A stretch of DNA of 35,748 bases, taken from the NCBI GenBank assembly GCA_028823055.1, contig JAPKCG010000003.1, positions 1-35,748 of the forward strand, given 5' to 3'. The position numbers and the translations under genes were made by a program. Origin of the DNA: Sphingomonas bacterium. GTDB taxonomy: Bacteria > Pseudomonadota > Alphaproteobacteria > Sphingomonadales > Sphingomonadaceae. Of this stretch, positions 18,895 to 28,322 are shown piece after piece; positions within the stretch are counted from its first letter, which is position 1; every line of letters begins with the position of its first letter. Below the pieces are notes generated by a model. That model saw only the letters and a program-made list of their open reading frames with translations. It ran no database searches and was not told where the DNA came from.

Positions 18895-20720
18895 GCGGCC
18901 GTTCCTTCGCGGGGGCGCACGGAGACGATCTGCATCATCCCTGCGTGCATGTGATAAAGCATGTGGCAATGAAACGCCCAGTCGCCCACGGCGTCAGTCG
19001 TCACGTCGAACGTCACGGTGCCGCCGGGTTGCACCTGGACGGTATGTTTGCGCGGGGCGTAGGCGCCGTGGCCGGTGACCAGCTCAAAGAAATGTCCATG
19101 CAGATGGATGGGGTGCCCCATCATTGTATCGTTGACCAACGTGATGCGGACCCGCTCGTCCTTGAGAAACGGGATGGGCTTTTTCACTTCGCTCAGTTTG
19201 ACGCCGTCGAACGCCCACATGTAACGTTCCATATTGCCGGTCAGATGGATCCGCATCGATCGGTCCGGCGCTCTTACGTCGGGGTTGCGCTCGACCGCCA
19301 TGAGATCGCGGTAAACCAGCACCTTGTGGCCGACATCCTTGAGCCCTTGGCCTGGTTCGCCCGTTCGGTCGATCGGCATCGGCGATATCGTCTGAACCGT
19401 CGGTGTGTCCTTGACCTCGGGTGCCATCGACATGTCGCGCATCGAATGCTTCATGCCGCCGGTGCCGTGGCTCATCGTCGGTTGGTCCATTGCCGCCGCG
19501 TCGCCGGCGGGCTTGCAATGTCCCATCGCCGCATGTTCCGGCGGGCAAGCAGCATCTTTGCCGCTCGAGGGCATGGCCGAATGATCCATGCTGGACATAC
19601 CCGCCATATCGCCCATCCCCATGTCTTTCATGTCGGCTAAGGGACGCTTGCGCAGCGGCGGAACAATTGCGGCCATGCCCTCGCGCGGAGCAAGGGTGGC
19701 GCGCGCCATCCCCGAGCGATCGACACTCTCGCCAACGATCGTATAGGCACGGTCGTCTGCCGGCTCGACGATCACGTCATAGGTCTCGGCAACCGCTACC
19801 TGAATTTCGTCGACGCTCACCGGACGAACCGGGAGACCATCTGCCTGCACCACCGTCAGCTTCAAACCGGGAATCCGGAAGTTGAACGTCGTCATCGCCG
19901 AGGCGTTGATAATGCGCAGGCGTATGCGCTCGCCCGGATGAAACAGCCCCGTCCAGTTGTCCCGAGGGCCATGGCCGTTCACGAGATAGGTGTAGGTGCT
20001 GCCCGTTACGTCTGAAACATCGGTCGGGTCCATGCGCATCGCGCCCCAGGCAAGCCGATCCTTGCCGCTCTGGTCACGGCCAGCGAGCTGGCCAGCCAGC
20101 GTCTGCTTCTGGAAATTGAAGTAGCCTCCTTGCTGCTTGAGCTTGCGGAAGATCGTATGCGGGTGAAGCGGGCTGTGGTCGGACAGGACCAGAACATGCT
20201 CGCGGTCGGACTTGATCGGGTCCTCGCCGGCGGGGTCGATCACGATCGGGCCATAATGGCCCAGCTGTTCCTGCAGACCCGAATGGCTGTGATACCAATA
20301 GGTCCCCGACTGAACGATCGGGAATTCGTAGGTGAAGGTCGACCTGGGCTTGATCCCGGGGAAACTCACGCCTGGAACGCCGTCCATCTGGAAGGGGAGG
20401 ATCAGCCCGTGCCAGTGGATCGAGCTGTCCTCGTCCAGTGCATTTTCAACATGGAGGCGGACCTTACCGTCCCGCAGCCGAACAAGCGGCGCGGGCACTG
20501 TGCCGTTGATGCCGATCGCATGGCTCATCCGGCCATCGATCGTCATCATCTGCGCAGCGATCTTCAGATGGATTTCATCGCCGGACACTGTCGGGAGTGG
20601 CCGCACGATACCGGCGGACACGGGTTGGGCCCAGGCAGGAAACCAGCTGGCGAGCGCAGCCGTTCCTCCCAAAGCCGCGCTTCCCCGAAGGAGGGCACGG
20701 CGGTCGATCAAATCAGTCAT
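18891..20720 (-). CDS. copA: CopA-type multicopper oxidase, periplasmic copper resistance, Tat signal
   Basis: Start MTDLIDRRALLRGSAALGGTAALASWFP; HWHG, WYHSHSG, HPIHLHGHF, HCHMLYHMHAGMM copper motifs; Met-rich insert. Confidence 0.95.
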   Translation of the reverse strand: MTDLIDRRALLRGSAALGGTAALASWFPAWAQPVSAGIVRPLPTVSGDEIHLKIAAQMMTIDGRMSHAIGINGTVPAPLVRLRDGKVRLHVENALDEDSSIHWHGLILPFQMDGVPGVSFPGIKPRSTFTYEFPIVQSGTYWYHSHSGLQEQLGHYGPIVIDPAGEDPIKSDREHVLVLSDHSPLHPHTIFRKLKQQGGYFNFQKQTLAGQLAGRDQSGKDRLAWGAMRMDPTDVSDVTGSTYTYLVNGHGPRDNWTGLFHPGERIRLRIINASAMTTFNFRIPGLKLTVVQADGLPVRPVSVDEIQVAVAETYDVIVEPADDRAYTIVGESVDRSGMARATLAPREGMAAIVPPLRKRPLADMKDMGMGDMAGMSSMDHSAMPSSGKDAACPPEHAAMGHCKPAGDAAAMDQPTMSHGTGGMKHSMRDMSMAPEVKDTPTVQTISPMPIDRTGEPGQGLKDVGHKVLVYRDLMAVERNPDVRAPDRSMRIHLTGNMERYMWAFDGVKLSEVKKPIPFLKDERVRITLVNDTMMGHPIHLHGHFFELVTGHGAYAPRKHTVQVQPGGTVTFDVTTDAVGDWAFHCHMLYHMHAGMMQIVSVRPREGTAA

Positions 20721-20767
20721 GTCGCCTCTCAAGTCCCTCAGAGGGGATAAAACGACATACCTTGTCC

Positions 20768-20791
20768 ACCTTCCCATCATGGTAAGGTCAA
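20768..20791 (-). promoter_or_regulatory. CueR-like operator/promoter upstream of the copA-copB operon
   Basis: Minus strand TTGACCTTACCATGATGGGAAGGT: near-perfect dyad ACCTTACC..GGGAAGGT overlapping a TTGACC -35. Confidence 0.7.
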
Positions 20792-20907
20792 GCTCTTTCT
20801 CGCGAACGCAATCTGGCAATGTGTTCGATCGCCATGAAGCAGCGAACCCGTTCTGATCACGCCGCTTCCGAGACACCAAAAAGGTGCGCTTGCGTCGCGA
20901 GCGATTT

Positions 20908-20936
20908 ATTACGATAAGTAAGTTACGAATCGTAAT
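20908..20936. promoter_or_regulatory. Candidate TetR operator with three TTACGA half-sites
   Basis: ATTACGAT (20908-20915) and ATCGTAAT (20929-20936) perfect inverted repeat; embedded palindrome TTACGAATCGTAA (20923-20935). Confidence 0.6.
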
Positions 20937-20950
20937 ATGAGTTTGTTCCG

Positions 20951-21508
20951 GTGGTGAAGTTGTCCGCGGCGGATCGCCGCAATGCCCTACTCGACGCTGC
21001 ATGGTCGTATGTTGCCGAGCACGGCGTGCATGCTCTGACGCTGGCCGAGGCGGCCGAGCGGGGAGGGGTCTCCAAGCCGATTGCCTATAACCATTTCCAG
21101 AGCCGGGCAGGGCTGCTCTGCGCGCTCTATGATCGCTACTATACCGGCCATATCGAGGAGCTGACCAAGGCCCTCGAGCGCGCAGCTACGGTCGAGGAGG
21201 CGGCTAAAGTCATCGCCCAGGCCTATGTCGATTGCGTCGAGCAGTCAGGGCCTGTGGCAGCGGCGCTGGCTGGCGCTCTGAGTGGCGGCGCCGAAATGGA
21301 AACCATGCGCCGGGACTGCGATGATCGCTATGTCGGCCTTTGCGTTGCGACGCTCGAGTCTCGCGCTGCACGTCCCATCCATTTTGCCTCGGTCGTAGCC
21401 TTTGTCGGCGCCGCCGCATCGCTCTCGAACGAGGTGCAGCGCGGCCGCATTTCGAAGAAGGAAGCGGTCGATCATCTTGCCGGTCTACTCGCCTCGGCGG
21501 TGACCTGA
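20951..21508 (+). CDS. TetR-family transcriptional regulator
   Basis: N-terminal HTH RRNALLDAAWSYVAEHGVHALTLAEAAERGGVSKPIAYNHFQSRAGLL. Confidence 0.9.
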   Translation: MVKLSAADRRNALLDAAWSYVAEHGVHALTLAEAAERGGVSKPIAYNHFQSRAGLLCALYDRYYTGHIEELTKALERAATVEEAAKVIAQAYVDCVEQSGPVAAALAGALSGGAEMETMRRDCDDRYVGLCVATLESRAARPIHFASVVAFVGAAASLSNEVQRGRISKKEAVDHLAGLLASAVT

Positions 21509-21539
21509 CGACGTTCAAGACAGAAAAGAGGATCTGACG

Positions 21540-22223
21540 ATGAAAGTGCAACTCCCTTTGATGGTGATCGCAATGGGTCTGGCGCTGCCGGCGAATGCTC
21601 AGCAAATGGGCGATGAAAAAGTGAACCTGGCCCTGCCGGGAATCAGCTTCACCCGATCGCTTAATCAGGCGGCAAGATCCGCGAAGGTTGAAGGAGGAAT
21701 GATCTCGCTGGCGAGCGAGGGCGGGCGTGACAATTTCCGCGATCCCGACGGCAAGCTGTCGAACAACACTGCGCCGGTTCTCCTGGCAGAAGTCGATAAT
21801 GCCAAGTCCTGGACGTTGTCAGGTTTGGTGACCCCGTCGTTCAACGCTACCTACGACGCCGGCACCTTCTACATATGGGTCGATGATGCCCACTGGCTCA
21901 AAATGGCGATGGAGCGTGATGAGCGGGGACGGGTTCGCATCGTCAGCGTCCGCACGAACGACACCTCCGATGACAACAATCATGATGTTGTGACAGCGCC
22001 GAATGTCTGGATGAAAATCTCTTCGGATACGAAAACGGTCGGGTTCTACTATTCGACGGACCAGAAGAGCTGGCAGCTGATCCGCTTGTTCAAAAATGAC
22101 TATCCTCAGAAGCTGTGGGTGGGCGTGAGCGCGCAATCGCCGCAGGGCAAGGGATCTGTGACCCAGTTCCGGGACCTGACCCTGACCAAGACCAGCATTT
22201 CGGATTTTCGCCTCGGCCTCTGA
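21540..22223 (+). CDS. DUF1349-like (concanavalin-fold) secreted protein
   Basis: Signal peptide; FRDPDGKL...GTFYIWVDDAHWLKMAMERDERGRVRIVSVRTNDTSDDNNHDVV...YYSTDQKSWQLIRLF. Confidence 0.75.
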   Translation: MKVQLPLMVIAMGLALPANAQQMGDEKVNLALPGISFTRSLNQAARSAKVEGGMISLASEGGRDNFRDPDGKLSNNTAPVLLAEVDNAKSWTLSGLVTPSFNATYDAGTFYIWVDDAHWLKMAMERDERGRVRIVSVRTNDTSDDNNHDVVTAPNVWMKISSDTKTVGFYYSTDQKSWQLIRLFKNDYPQKLWVGVSAQSPQGKGSVTQFRDLTLTKTSISDFRLGL

Positions 22224-22256
22224 CGGCGCAAAATCGACCCGGGAAAGACAACGACA

Positions 22257-22862
22257 ATGAAGATTCTCATCGTTGGGGCTAACGGCCTCATGGGACAGGC
22301 TGCGCTCAAAGGCCTCGCCCACCACGACGTCGTGACCGCCAGCCGCTCTGGCTCGACATGCGATCACCAAGTGGACATTACCAACACGGCATCTATCCGA
22401 GCGCTGTTTGAAAAGGTCGGACAAGTCGATGCCGTGATCTGCGCCGTTGGCCACTGCGAGTACGCGCCCTTCGTGACCATGACCGATGATCAATGGCGCG
22501 TAACCATCGAAAGCAAGCTGCTCGGGCAGATCAACCTGGTGCGTGTAGGCTGTGACTATGTCGCTGACTGCGGCTCGTTTACCCTCATTTCCGGGATCTT
22601 GAATATCAAGCCCGTTCCCGAGGCGATCGCGGATGCGACGACCAGCGGCGCGATCGACACATTCGTGCGCTGCGTCGCGCACGAAATGCCGCGCGGCATA
22701 CGGATCAACGTGGTCAATCCGACCGTCCTCGAGGAGGCGTGGGACGTCTATGGTGCCATGATGCCGGGCTTCGAGCCGGTTCCGGGCGCGCTCGTGGGGA
22801 AGGCATTTCAACGGTCGGTCGAAGGGTTCATATCCGGTGAGGTTCTGATCGTGGACGCCTGA
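22257..22862 (+). CDS. Short-chain dehydrogenase/reductase
   Basis: MKILIVGANGLMGQAALKGL nucleotide-binding start; SDR-like length and pattern. Confidence 0.85.
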   Translation: MKILIVGANGLMGQAALKGLAHHDVVTASRSGSTCDHQVDITNTASIRALFEKVGQVDAVICAVGHCEYAPFVTMTDDQWRVTIESKLLGQINLVRVGCDYVADCGSFTLISGILNIKPVPEAIADATTSGAIDTFVRCVAHEMPRGIRINVVNPTVLEEAWDVYGAMMPGFEPVPGALVGKAFQRSVEGFISGEVLIVDA

Positions 22863-22962
22863 TGTCGCTGGCAGCTCCCGCGTTCGCGGGGCTTTCGAAT
22901 ACCCAGCTATGATCGCAGCCCAGTGGCCTTCGACAAGGCAGGCCTTGGCCCCCGACCGGGCA

Positions 22963-23193
22963 TCAACCGCGACCGGTCATAAAGTAAACAAACAGCGATC
23001 CGGCGCCGACGAGCATCAAGAGCCATGCCACAAGCCTGCCGATCCGTTCGAGCGTCCGGATCAGGAGGGCATGGCCGTAGGAGTTGAATTCCTGCACGCC
23101 TGCGACATTGCGCCGATTGAACGCTCGTTGATTGGTCCAAAGGATGATGCCGACGCCCAAGGCCAGCATGATGGCTCCTACGGTCACATTCAT
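22963..23193 (-). CDS. Small membrane protein, hypothetical
   Basis: 76 aa with two hydrophobic segments (VGAIMLALGVGIILW; LVAWLLMLVGAGSLFVYFM). Confidence 0.6.
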   Translation of the reverse strand: MNVTVGAIMLALGVGIILWTNQRAFNRRNVAGVQEFNSYGHALLIRTLERIGRLVAWLLMLVGAGSLFVYFMTGRG

Positions 23194-23250
23194 CAGACGT
23201 CCTTTCAGCAGTGTGTTCGTTGCAACTCATCAACTGTGGCGGATGCAAAT

Positions 23251-23283
23251 GCGCCTCGGCTCCATTGTTGGATACCGAGGCGC
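23251..23283. other. Hairpin 1 of a tandem pair
   Basis: GCGCCTCGG (23251-23259) / CCGAGGCGC (23275-23283), with inner TCCA-ttgt-TGGA. Confidence 0.55.
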
Positions 23284-23288
23284 ACCCA

Positions 23289-23321
23289 TGGCTGGGTGTT
23301 GCGTTGATCAACACCCAGCCA
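23289..23321. terminator. Hairpin 2 of a tandem pair, possible terminator of the copZ-DUF305 operon
   Basis: 13-bp perfect arms TGGCTGGGTGTTG / CAACACCCAGCCA, 7-nt loop; no clear poly-T tract. Confidence 0.55.
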
Positions 23322-23391
23322 CCTGGCCGACCCAAGGGCTCAGGGGGACTGGGGGGCAGCCCAGAGGAGGCCGGCCATAGGGATGCGCGGC

Positions 23392-23694
23392 TTACTGGCT
23401 ACGGTCAGCGAGCCACTTCTTCATGAGCGCGATTTCTTTCTCCTGCGCATCGATGATGGCCTGCGCCAATTTGCTCACTTCGGGATCGGAGCCGTGATCG
23501 AGAACGACGCGGGCCATGTCGATCGCGCCTTGATGGTGCGGGATCATGCCGCGCAGGAAATCGAGGTCAGCGTCCCCGCTGAACTCAATCGCCATGTCCG
23601 CATGCATGCGGTTATTTGCGACCTGATAATCGCGAATGACAGGGTTATCCGACAGGCCTTCGGCCTGATGCTCGCTATGTCCTTCGTGCTTCAC
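23392..23694 (-). CDS. DUF305 protein
   Basis: [58 protein letters not shown] start overlapping the copZ-like stop. Confidence 0.88.
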   Translation of the reverse strand: MKHEGHSEHQAEGLSDNPVIRDYQVANNRMHADMAIEFSGDADLDFLRGMIPHHQGAIDMARVVLDHGSDPEVSKLAQAIIDAQEKEIALMKKWLADRSQ

Positions 23695-23909
23695 GACTGC
23701 ACCTCCTCGGCGCTTTCGACCAAAGTGGTCGGATAGCCATCGTCCGCCAGCGCCTTCTGGATATCTTCCTGGCTTGCGGTGGTGGTCACGGAAATGGTGC
23801 GCGACACGGTATCGGCCTCGACAGTGGCCGCAGGATCGACCTTGCCGATCGCCTCGTTGATGTGCCGGACGCACGATCCGCAGGTCATGTCCTGGACGTG
23901 GAACTGCAT
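23691..23909 (-). CDS. copZ: CopZ-like heavy-metal-associated (HMA) domain copper chaperone
   Basis: [44 protein letters not shown] fold with CxxC. Confidence 0.88.
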   Translation of the reverse strand: MQFHVQDMTCGSCVRHINEAIGKVDPAATVEADTVSRTISVTTTASQEDIQKALADDGYPTTLVESAEEVQS

Positions 23910-23951
23910 CGGGATTCTCCTCAAAATTCGAGTTCGTCCCGTAAGAAATGG

Positions 23952-23975
23952 GGCTTGCCATCGTTGGAAGGTCAA
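23952..23975 (-). promoter_or_regulatory. CueR-like operator/promoter for copZ-DUF305
   Basis: Minus strand TTGACCTTCCAACGATGGCAAGCC, imperfect dyad with TTGACC -35 and a 19-bp spacer. Confidence 0.65.
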
Positions 23976-24001
23976 CCCGCCCGGCCAAAAAAACTTGAAC
24001 C

Positions 24002-24032
24002 TTGACCTTCCAATGATGGGAAGCCTCACATG
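24002..24032 (+). promoter_or_regulatory. CueR-like operator/promoter for the Cu(I) ATPase
   Basis: TTGACC-TTCCAATGATGGGAAGCCT(19)-CACATG; dyad CTTCC..GGGAAG. Confidence 0.7.
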
Positions 24033-24069
24033 GGGTTGGTCAAGTTCGCGAGAATCGAGGAAGCGGAAC

Positions 24070-26580
24070 ATGCTGGCCGAAAAATCCCCCATCGAAACAG
24101 ATGTTTCGACAATCACCCTGCCCATCGAGGGTATGACCTGCGCGTCGTGCGTGGGCCGCGTCGAACGCGCAATCGGCAAGATCGAAGGCGTGAGCGCGGT
24201 CAACGTCAATCTCGCAACCGAGCGGGCAAGCATCACGACGGGAGGCCCGGTCAATCGGTCCGAGCTGGTAAAAGCGGTCGAGTCGGCGGGCTATACGGTG
24301 CCAGCAGAAACCACAGAACTTACCGTGCTCGGCATGACCTGTGCGTCATGCGTCGGGCGCGTCGAGCGTGCGCTCAAGGCCGTGCCGGGTGTGGTGGAAG
24401 CGAGCGTCAATCTGGCGACCGAGCGCGCCACGATCCGCGGCGCGGCTGACGCAAAGTCGCTGATCGCTGCCATCGCTGGCGCGGGGTATGAAGCAAAACC
24501 TCTGGCCGCGAAGGCCGCCGATGCCGATGACGGCGACGATCGAAAGGAAGAGGAGCGCAAGCTGCTCAAGCGCGATCTCACCATCGCGGTGATCCTCGCT
24601 CTCCCGGTCTTTCTCATGGAAATGGGGTCTCACCTCATTCCCAGCGTCCATATGTACATTGCGATGTCGATCGGCATGCAGACGAGCTGGTACATTCAGT
24701 TCGCGCTGACGACCCTCGTGCTCGCAATTCCAGGCTTTCGTTTCTACCAGAAAGGCCTCCCGGCCCTGATCCGGCTCGCTCCGGACATGAACTCGCTCGT
24801 CGCGGTCGGCACGCTGGCGGCATATGGCTATTCGCTTGTTGCCACTTTCGCTCCGACGCTTCTCCCGCCAGGGACAGTGAACGTCTATTATGAGGCGGCA
24901 GCGGTCATCATCGCGTTGATCCTGCTCGGCCGCTATCTGGAGGCGAGGGCAAAAGGGCGCACGTCCGAGGCGATCAAGCGTCTCGTTGGCCTCCAGGCCA
25001 AAACAGCGCGCGTACGCCGTGCCGACGGTACGGTCGAAGTTGCCGTCGCAGACGTCGTTGCGGGCGACATCATCGAAGTTCGGCCCGGTGAACGGATCCC
25101 TGTCGACGGCGAGGTTATCGAGGGCGAAAGCTACGTCGATGAATCCATGATCACCGGTGAGCCAATTCCGGCCAGGAAAGCGGAAGGGGCGAGCCTCGTC
25201 GGGGGCACTGTCAACCAGAAGGGGGCTCTGGCATTCCGCGCAACGGCAGTCGGCGATGCCACCATGCTGTCCCAGATCATTCGCATGGTCGAGCAGGCGC
25301 AAGGATCGAAGCTGCCGATCCAGGCGCTCGTGGACAAGGTGACGATGTGGTTCGTGCCCGCTGTCATGGCGGTGGCCGCGCTCACGTTCGGCGCCTGGCT
25401 GGTATTCGGTCCGTCCCCGGCCTTGACCTTCGCGCTGGTCAATGCGGTCGCGGTCCTCATCATTGCCTGCCCCTGCGCGATGGGTCTGGCGACGCCTACA
25501 GCCATCATGGTTGGCACCGGGCGGGGAGCTGAACTGGGCATTCTGTTCCGCAAGGGAGAAGCGCTGCAGCTGCTGCGTGATGCCAAGGTCGTCGCCGTCG
25601 ACAAGACCGGCACGCTGACCGAAGGCCGACCTGCGCTGACGGACTTGCAGGTCACGCTCGGCTTCGACCGGTCGGCCGTTCTCGCCCGGATTGCGGCAGT
25701 AGAGGACAAGTCCGAACATCCGATTGCCCGCGCTATTGTCGACGCCGCTCTTGCCGAGAAGCTTAGTCTCGCTGAGGTGGCCAACTTTGAATCCCTGACC
25801 GGGCGCGGTGTTCGCGCCGAGGTGCTTGGCGATCGGGTCGAAATCGGGGCGGATCGCTACATGCGCGAGCTTGGTCTGGACGTCACCGCTTTCGCCAAGA
25901 CAGCATCACGCCTGGCCGCTGAAGGCAAGTCGCCCCTCTATGCAGCGATCAATGGCAAGCTTGCAGCCGTCATCGCTGTGGCTGATCCCATCAAGGAAAC
26001 GACCCCTGCGGCCATTGCCGCTCTTCACGGTCTCGGCCTGAAGGTTGCGATGATCACCGGCGACAATCAGCACACCGCCCAGGCGATCGCGCGCCAGTTG
26101 GGCATCGACGAGGTTGTCGCTGAAGTCCTGCCTGACGGAAAGGTCGAGGCCGTACGCCGCCTGAAAGCAGAATATGGTCGCCTCGCCTTCATCGGTGACG
26201 GCATCAACGATGCACCGGCGCTTGCCGAGGCAGACGTCGGGATTGCGGTCGGCACGGGCACGGACATCGCCATCGAGGCTGCCGACGTCGTGCTGATGTC
26301 GGGCCACCTCAACGGCGTGGCGTCGGCGATCGCGCTCTCTCGTGCCACGATCGGGAACATCCGCCAGAACCTCTTCTGGGCCTTCGCCTATAATACGGCG
26401 CTCATCCCGGTCGCTGCCGGTGCTTTATGGCCGATCTGGGGCATCCTGCTGTCACCGGTGTTTGCTGCCGGCGCGATGGCAATGTCGAGCGTGTTCGTCC
26501 TCGGTAATTCGCTGCGGCTTCGGGGATTCCAACCCCCGGAGGGATCGACTGGCACGCTTGAAAAGGGAGCGGGGCGATGA
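24070..26580 (+). CDS. copA: Cu(I) P1B-type ATPase with two N-terminal HMA domains
   Basis: Two MTCASC motifs, CPC ([11 protein letters not shown]), [28 protein letters not shown]. Confidence 0.96.
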   Translation: MLAEKSPIETDVSTITLPIEGMTCASCVGRVERAIGKIEGVSAVNVNLATERASITTGGPVNRSELVKAVESAGYTVPAETTELTVLGMTCASCVGRVERALKAVPGVVEASVNLATERATIRGAADAKSLIAAIAGAGYEAKPLAAKAADADDGDDRKEEERKLLKRDLTIAVILALPVFLMEMGSHLIPSVHMYIAMSIGMQTSWYIQFALTTLVLAIPGFRFYQKGLPALIRLAPDMNSLVAVGTLAAYGYSLVATFAPTLLPPGTVNVYYEAAAVIIALILLGRYLEARAKGRTSEAIKRLVGLQAKTARVRRADGTVEVAVADVVAGDIIEVRPGERIPVDGEVIEGESYVDESMITGEPIPARKAEGASLVGGTVNQKGALAFRATAVGDATMLSQIIRMVEQAQGSKLPIQALVDKVTMWFVPAVMAVAALTFGAWLVFGPSPALTFALVNAVAVLIIACPCAMGLATPTAIMVGTGRGAELGILFRKGEALQLLRDAKVVAVDKTGTLTEGRPALTDLQVTLGFDRSAVLARIAAVEDKSEHPIARAIVDAALAEKLSLAEVANFESLTGRGVRAEVLGDRVEIGADRYMRELGLDVTAFAKTASRLAAEGKSPLYAAINGKLAAVIAVADPIKETTPAAIAALHGLGLKVAMITGDNQHTAQAIARQLGIDEVVAEVLPDGKVEAVRRLKAEYGRLAFIGDGINDAPALAEADVGIAVGTGTDIAIEAADVVLMSGHLNGVASAIALSRATIGNIRQNLFWAFAYNTALIPVAAGALWPIWGILLSPVFAAGAMAMSSVFVLGNSLRLRGFQPPEGSTGTLEKGAGR

Positions 26581-27029
26581 ACATCGGCCAAGCAGCCAAG
26601 GCGTCCGGCGTCTCCGCTAAGATGATCCGCTACTATGAGCAGACTGGCCTCATTCCAAAGGCGGATCGCCGGGATTCAGGTTATCGGGACTATTCACCGG
26701 GCGACGTCAACATGCTCCGTTTCATCCGACGCGCGCGGGACCTTGGGTTCGCGGTGACGGAGATCAACGAGCTCCTCAACCTGTGGCGCGACCGGTCGCG
26801 CCACAGCGCCGACGTCAAGCGGATTGCGCAGTCGCATATTTTCGAGCTGCAGGACCGCATCAAGGGGCTCAACCAGATGGTCGATACGTTGCAGGGGCTG
26901 GTGAGTTGCTGCGCCGGCGATGACCGTCCAGACTGCCCGATTATCGCGGATCTTGAAGAGCCTTCATCGGGAAGTGCGTTACCGGCCCCGGCCTCTGTCG
27001 GAATTGGCCGCCTGCGTCATCGACCCTGA
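26577..27029 (+). CDS. cueR: CueR-type MerR-family Cu(I) regulator, copy 2
   Basis: First 40 aa identical to copy 1; C-x7-C (CAGDDRPDC); ATGA overlap with the ATPase gene. Confidence 0.92.
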   Translation: MNIGQAAKASGVSAKMIRYYEQTGLIPKADRRDSGYRDYSPGDVNMLRFIRRARDLGFAVTEINELLNLWRDRSRHSADVKRIAQSHIFELQDRIKGLNQMVDTLQGLVSCCAGDDRPDCPIIADLEEPSSGSALPAPASVGIGRLRHRP

Positions 27030-27146
27030 AGTCCTCTGTGCTCTCCGGTAATTCACTGAACATCGTCGCGGATTGGGGGACGCCGATGGTAGAGAGCTTA
27101 TCAGGGAAGGCCAAGACGGACGGAACGGTAGAGGGGGAGTGCATCA

Positions 27147-28319
27147 ATGGCCTTGGAGTTCCGGCAGGGGTGGGGATGGCTGGTACTCGCTGCGCTCACG
27201 GTTTCCACCATCGGCGATGAAATTACGCTTCTCACGCTTATGTTTCGGACCGCCGAAGGTTCATCGGCATATGGCGTCCCAACCCTGCTCATCGCGGAGC
27301 TGCTTCCCGGCCTGATCGCCGCCCCTTGGGCGGGGCGGCTGATAGATCGCAGGGACGCAGCTCTGGTGCTGATCGTCGTCTCGGCACTGCAGGCAGTCGT
27401 GATCGCGATCGTCGCAGCTATCCCGCCGATGACCCTCGTCGGTGCGGCGGTTCTGAGCCTGCTGTTCACAATCAGCAGTGCCGCCACCTTTGCGCTCATT
27501 CCGGTCCTTTCCGGCGCGCTCGGCATGACGCTGGCGCGCGCGAACAGCTATCTCGAAATCGTCCGTAGTTTGGGCATGCTGGCAGGTCCGGTCGCAGGTG
27601 GAATCCTAATCGGTTGGATCGGGGCCAGCAACGCACTTATGGTCGATGCCACCAGCTTTGCCGTTTTGTGCTGCATCGTAGCTATGAGTGGCCTGCGCCG
27701 CAGACCCCAGAAGGAAGAAGCGGCAGAGCCTGATCTGTTCGCCGACTACCGCCCATTACTCGGTAATCGAAGAATTATGGTGGTCACGGGCGCGCTGAGC
27801 CTGGAGGTTTTTGCCACGGCAATTGCTGACGTCGCTTTCGTTTTCCTGGTGATGATGACGCTGAAGAGCGGGCCTGTTGCATTTGGCGTGCTTACCGCCC
27901 TCTGGGCCGCCGGGATGCTCCTTGGCGCGACGATGGCCGAAACCGTCATCGGCAACAGATTGGGAGCGACAGCGTTCGGGACGGCTGGGGTCATGGGGGC
28001 GACCATGCTGCTGATCGGCCTAGCGCCAAGCACACTGGCGATCGTCGCCATCGCGTTCGTCGCCGGCGGCGGGGCTAACAGCATCCACAACGTTGCCGTG
28101 CGAACGTTGCTCCAATCCGAGTGTCCGCCGGCCCAACATGGCAAGGTTGCTGCAATCTACGGCGCAGTCACTCGGACCGCCACTATTGGTGGATACGTCG
28201 CCGGCGGGCTGTTTGTCCCGGATGATGCGCCGAGCGCTTACCTCGTCGGTGGAATGCTGGGCGTTGCAGCGGGCATGGTCGGGTGGCGAGTTTTTAATGG
28301 CAAGTGGAAGACGGCTTAA
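27147..28319 (+). CDS. MFS transporter
   Basis: About 390 aa polytopic protein; PWAGRLIDRRDAALVLIV loop 2-3 motif. Confidence 0.82.
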   Translation: MALEFRQGWGWLVLAALTVSTIGDEITLLTLMFRTAEGSSAYGVPTLLIAELLPGLIAAPWAGRLIDRRDAALVLIVVSALQAVVIAIVAAIPPMTLVGAAVLSLLFTISSAATFALIPVLSGALGMTLARANSYLEIVRSLGMLAGPVAGGILIGWIGASNALMVDATSFAVLCCIVAMSGLRRRPQKEEAAEPDLFADYRPLLGNRRIMVVTGALSLEVFATAIADVAFVFLVMMTLKSGPVAFGVLTALWAAGMLLGATMAETVIGNRLGATAFGTAGVMGATMLLIGLAPSTLAIVAIAFVAGGGANSIHNVAVRTLLQSECPPAQHGKVAAIYGAVTRTATIGGYVAGGLFVPDDAPSAYLVGGMLGVAAGMVGWRVFNGKWKTA

Positions 28320-28322
28320 GCC

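Noticed and set aside
18176-19552. CRISPR-like or DNA repeat array from repeated HAAMGHC coding segments
   Set aside because: Spacing is irregular, copies lie in three genes and diverge synonymously; these are protein motifs.
24346-25719. 457-aa minus-strand ORF
   Set aside because: Antisense to the Cu(I) ATPase; His/Asp/Arg-rich shadow ORF typical of high-GC genes.
9057-27029. Large duplicated segment inferred from two cueR copies
   Set aside because: Only the regulator is shared; flanking genes differ, so paralogy or separate acquisition is more likely.
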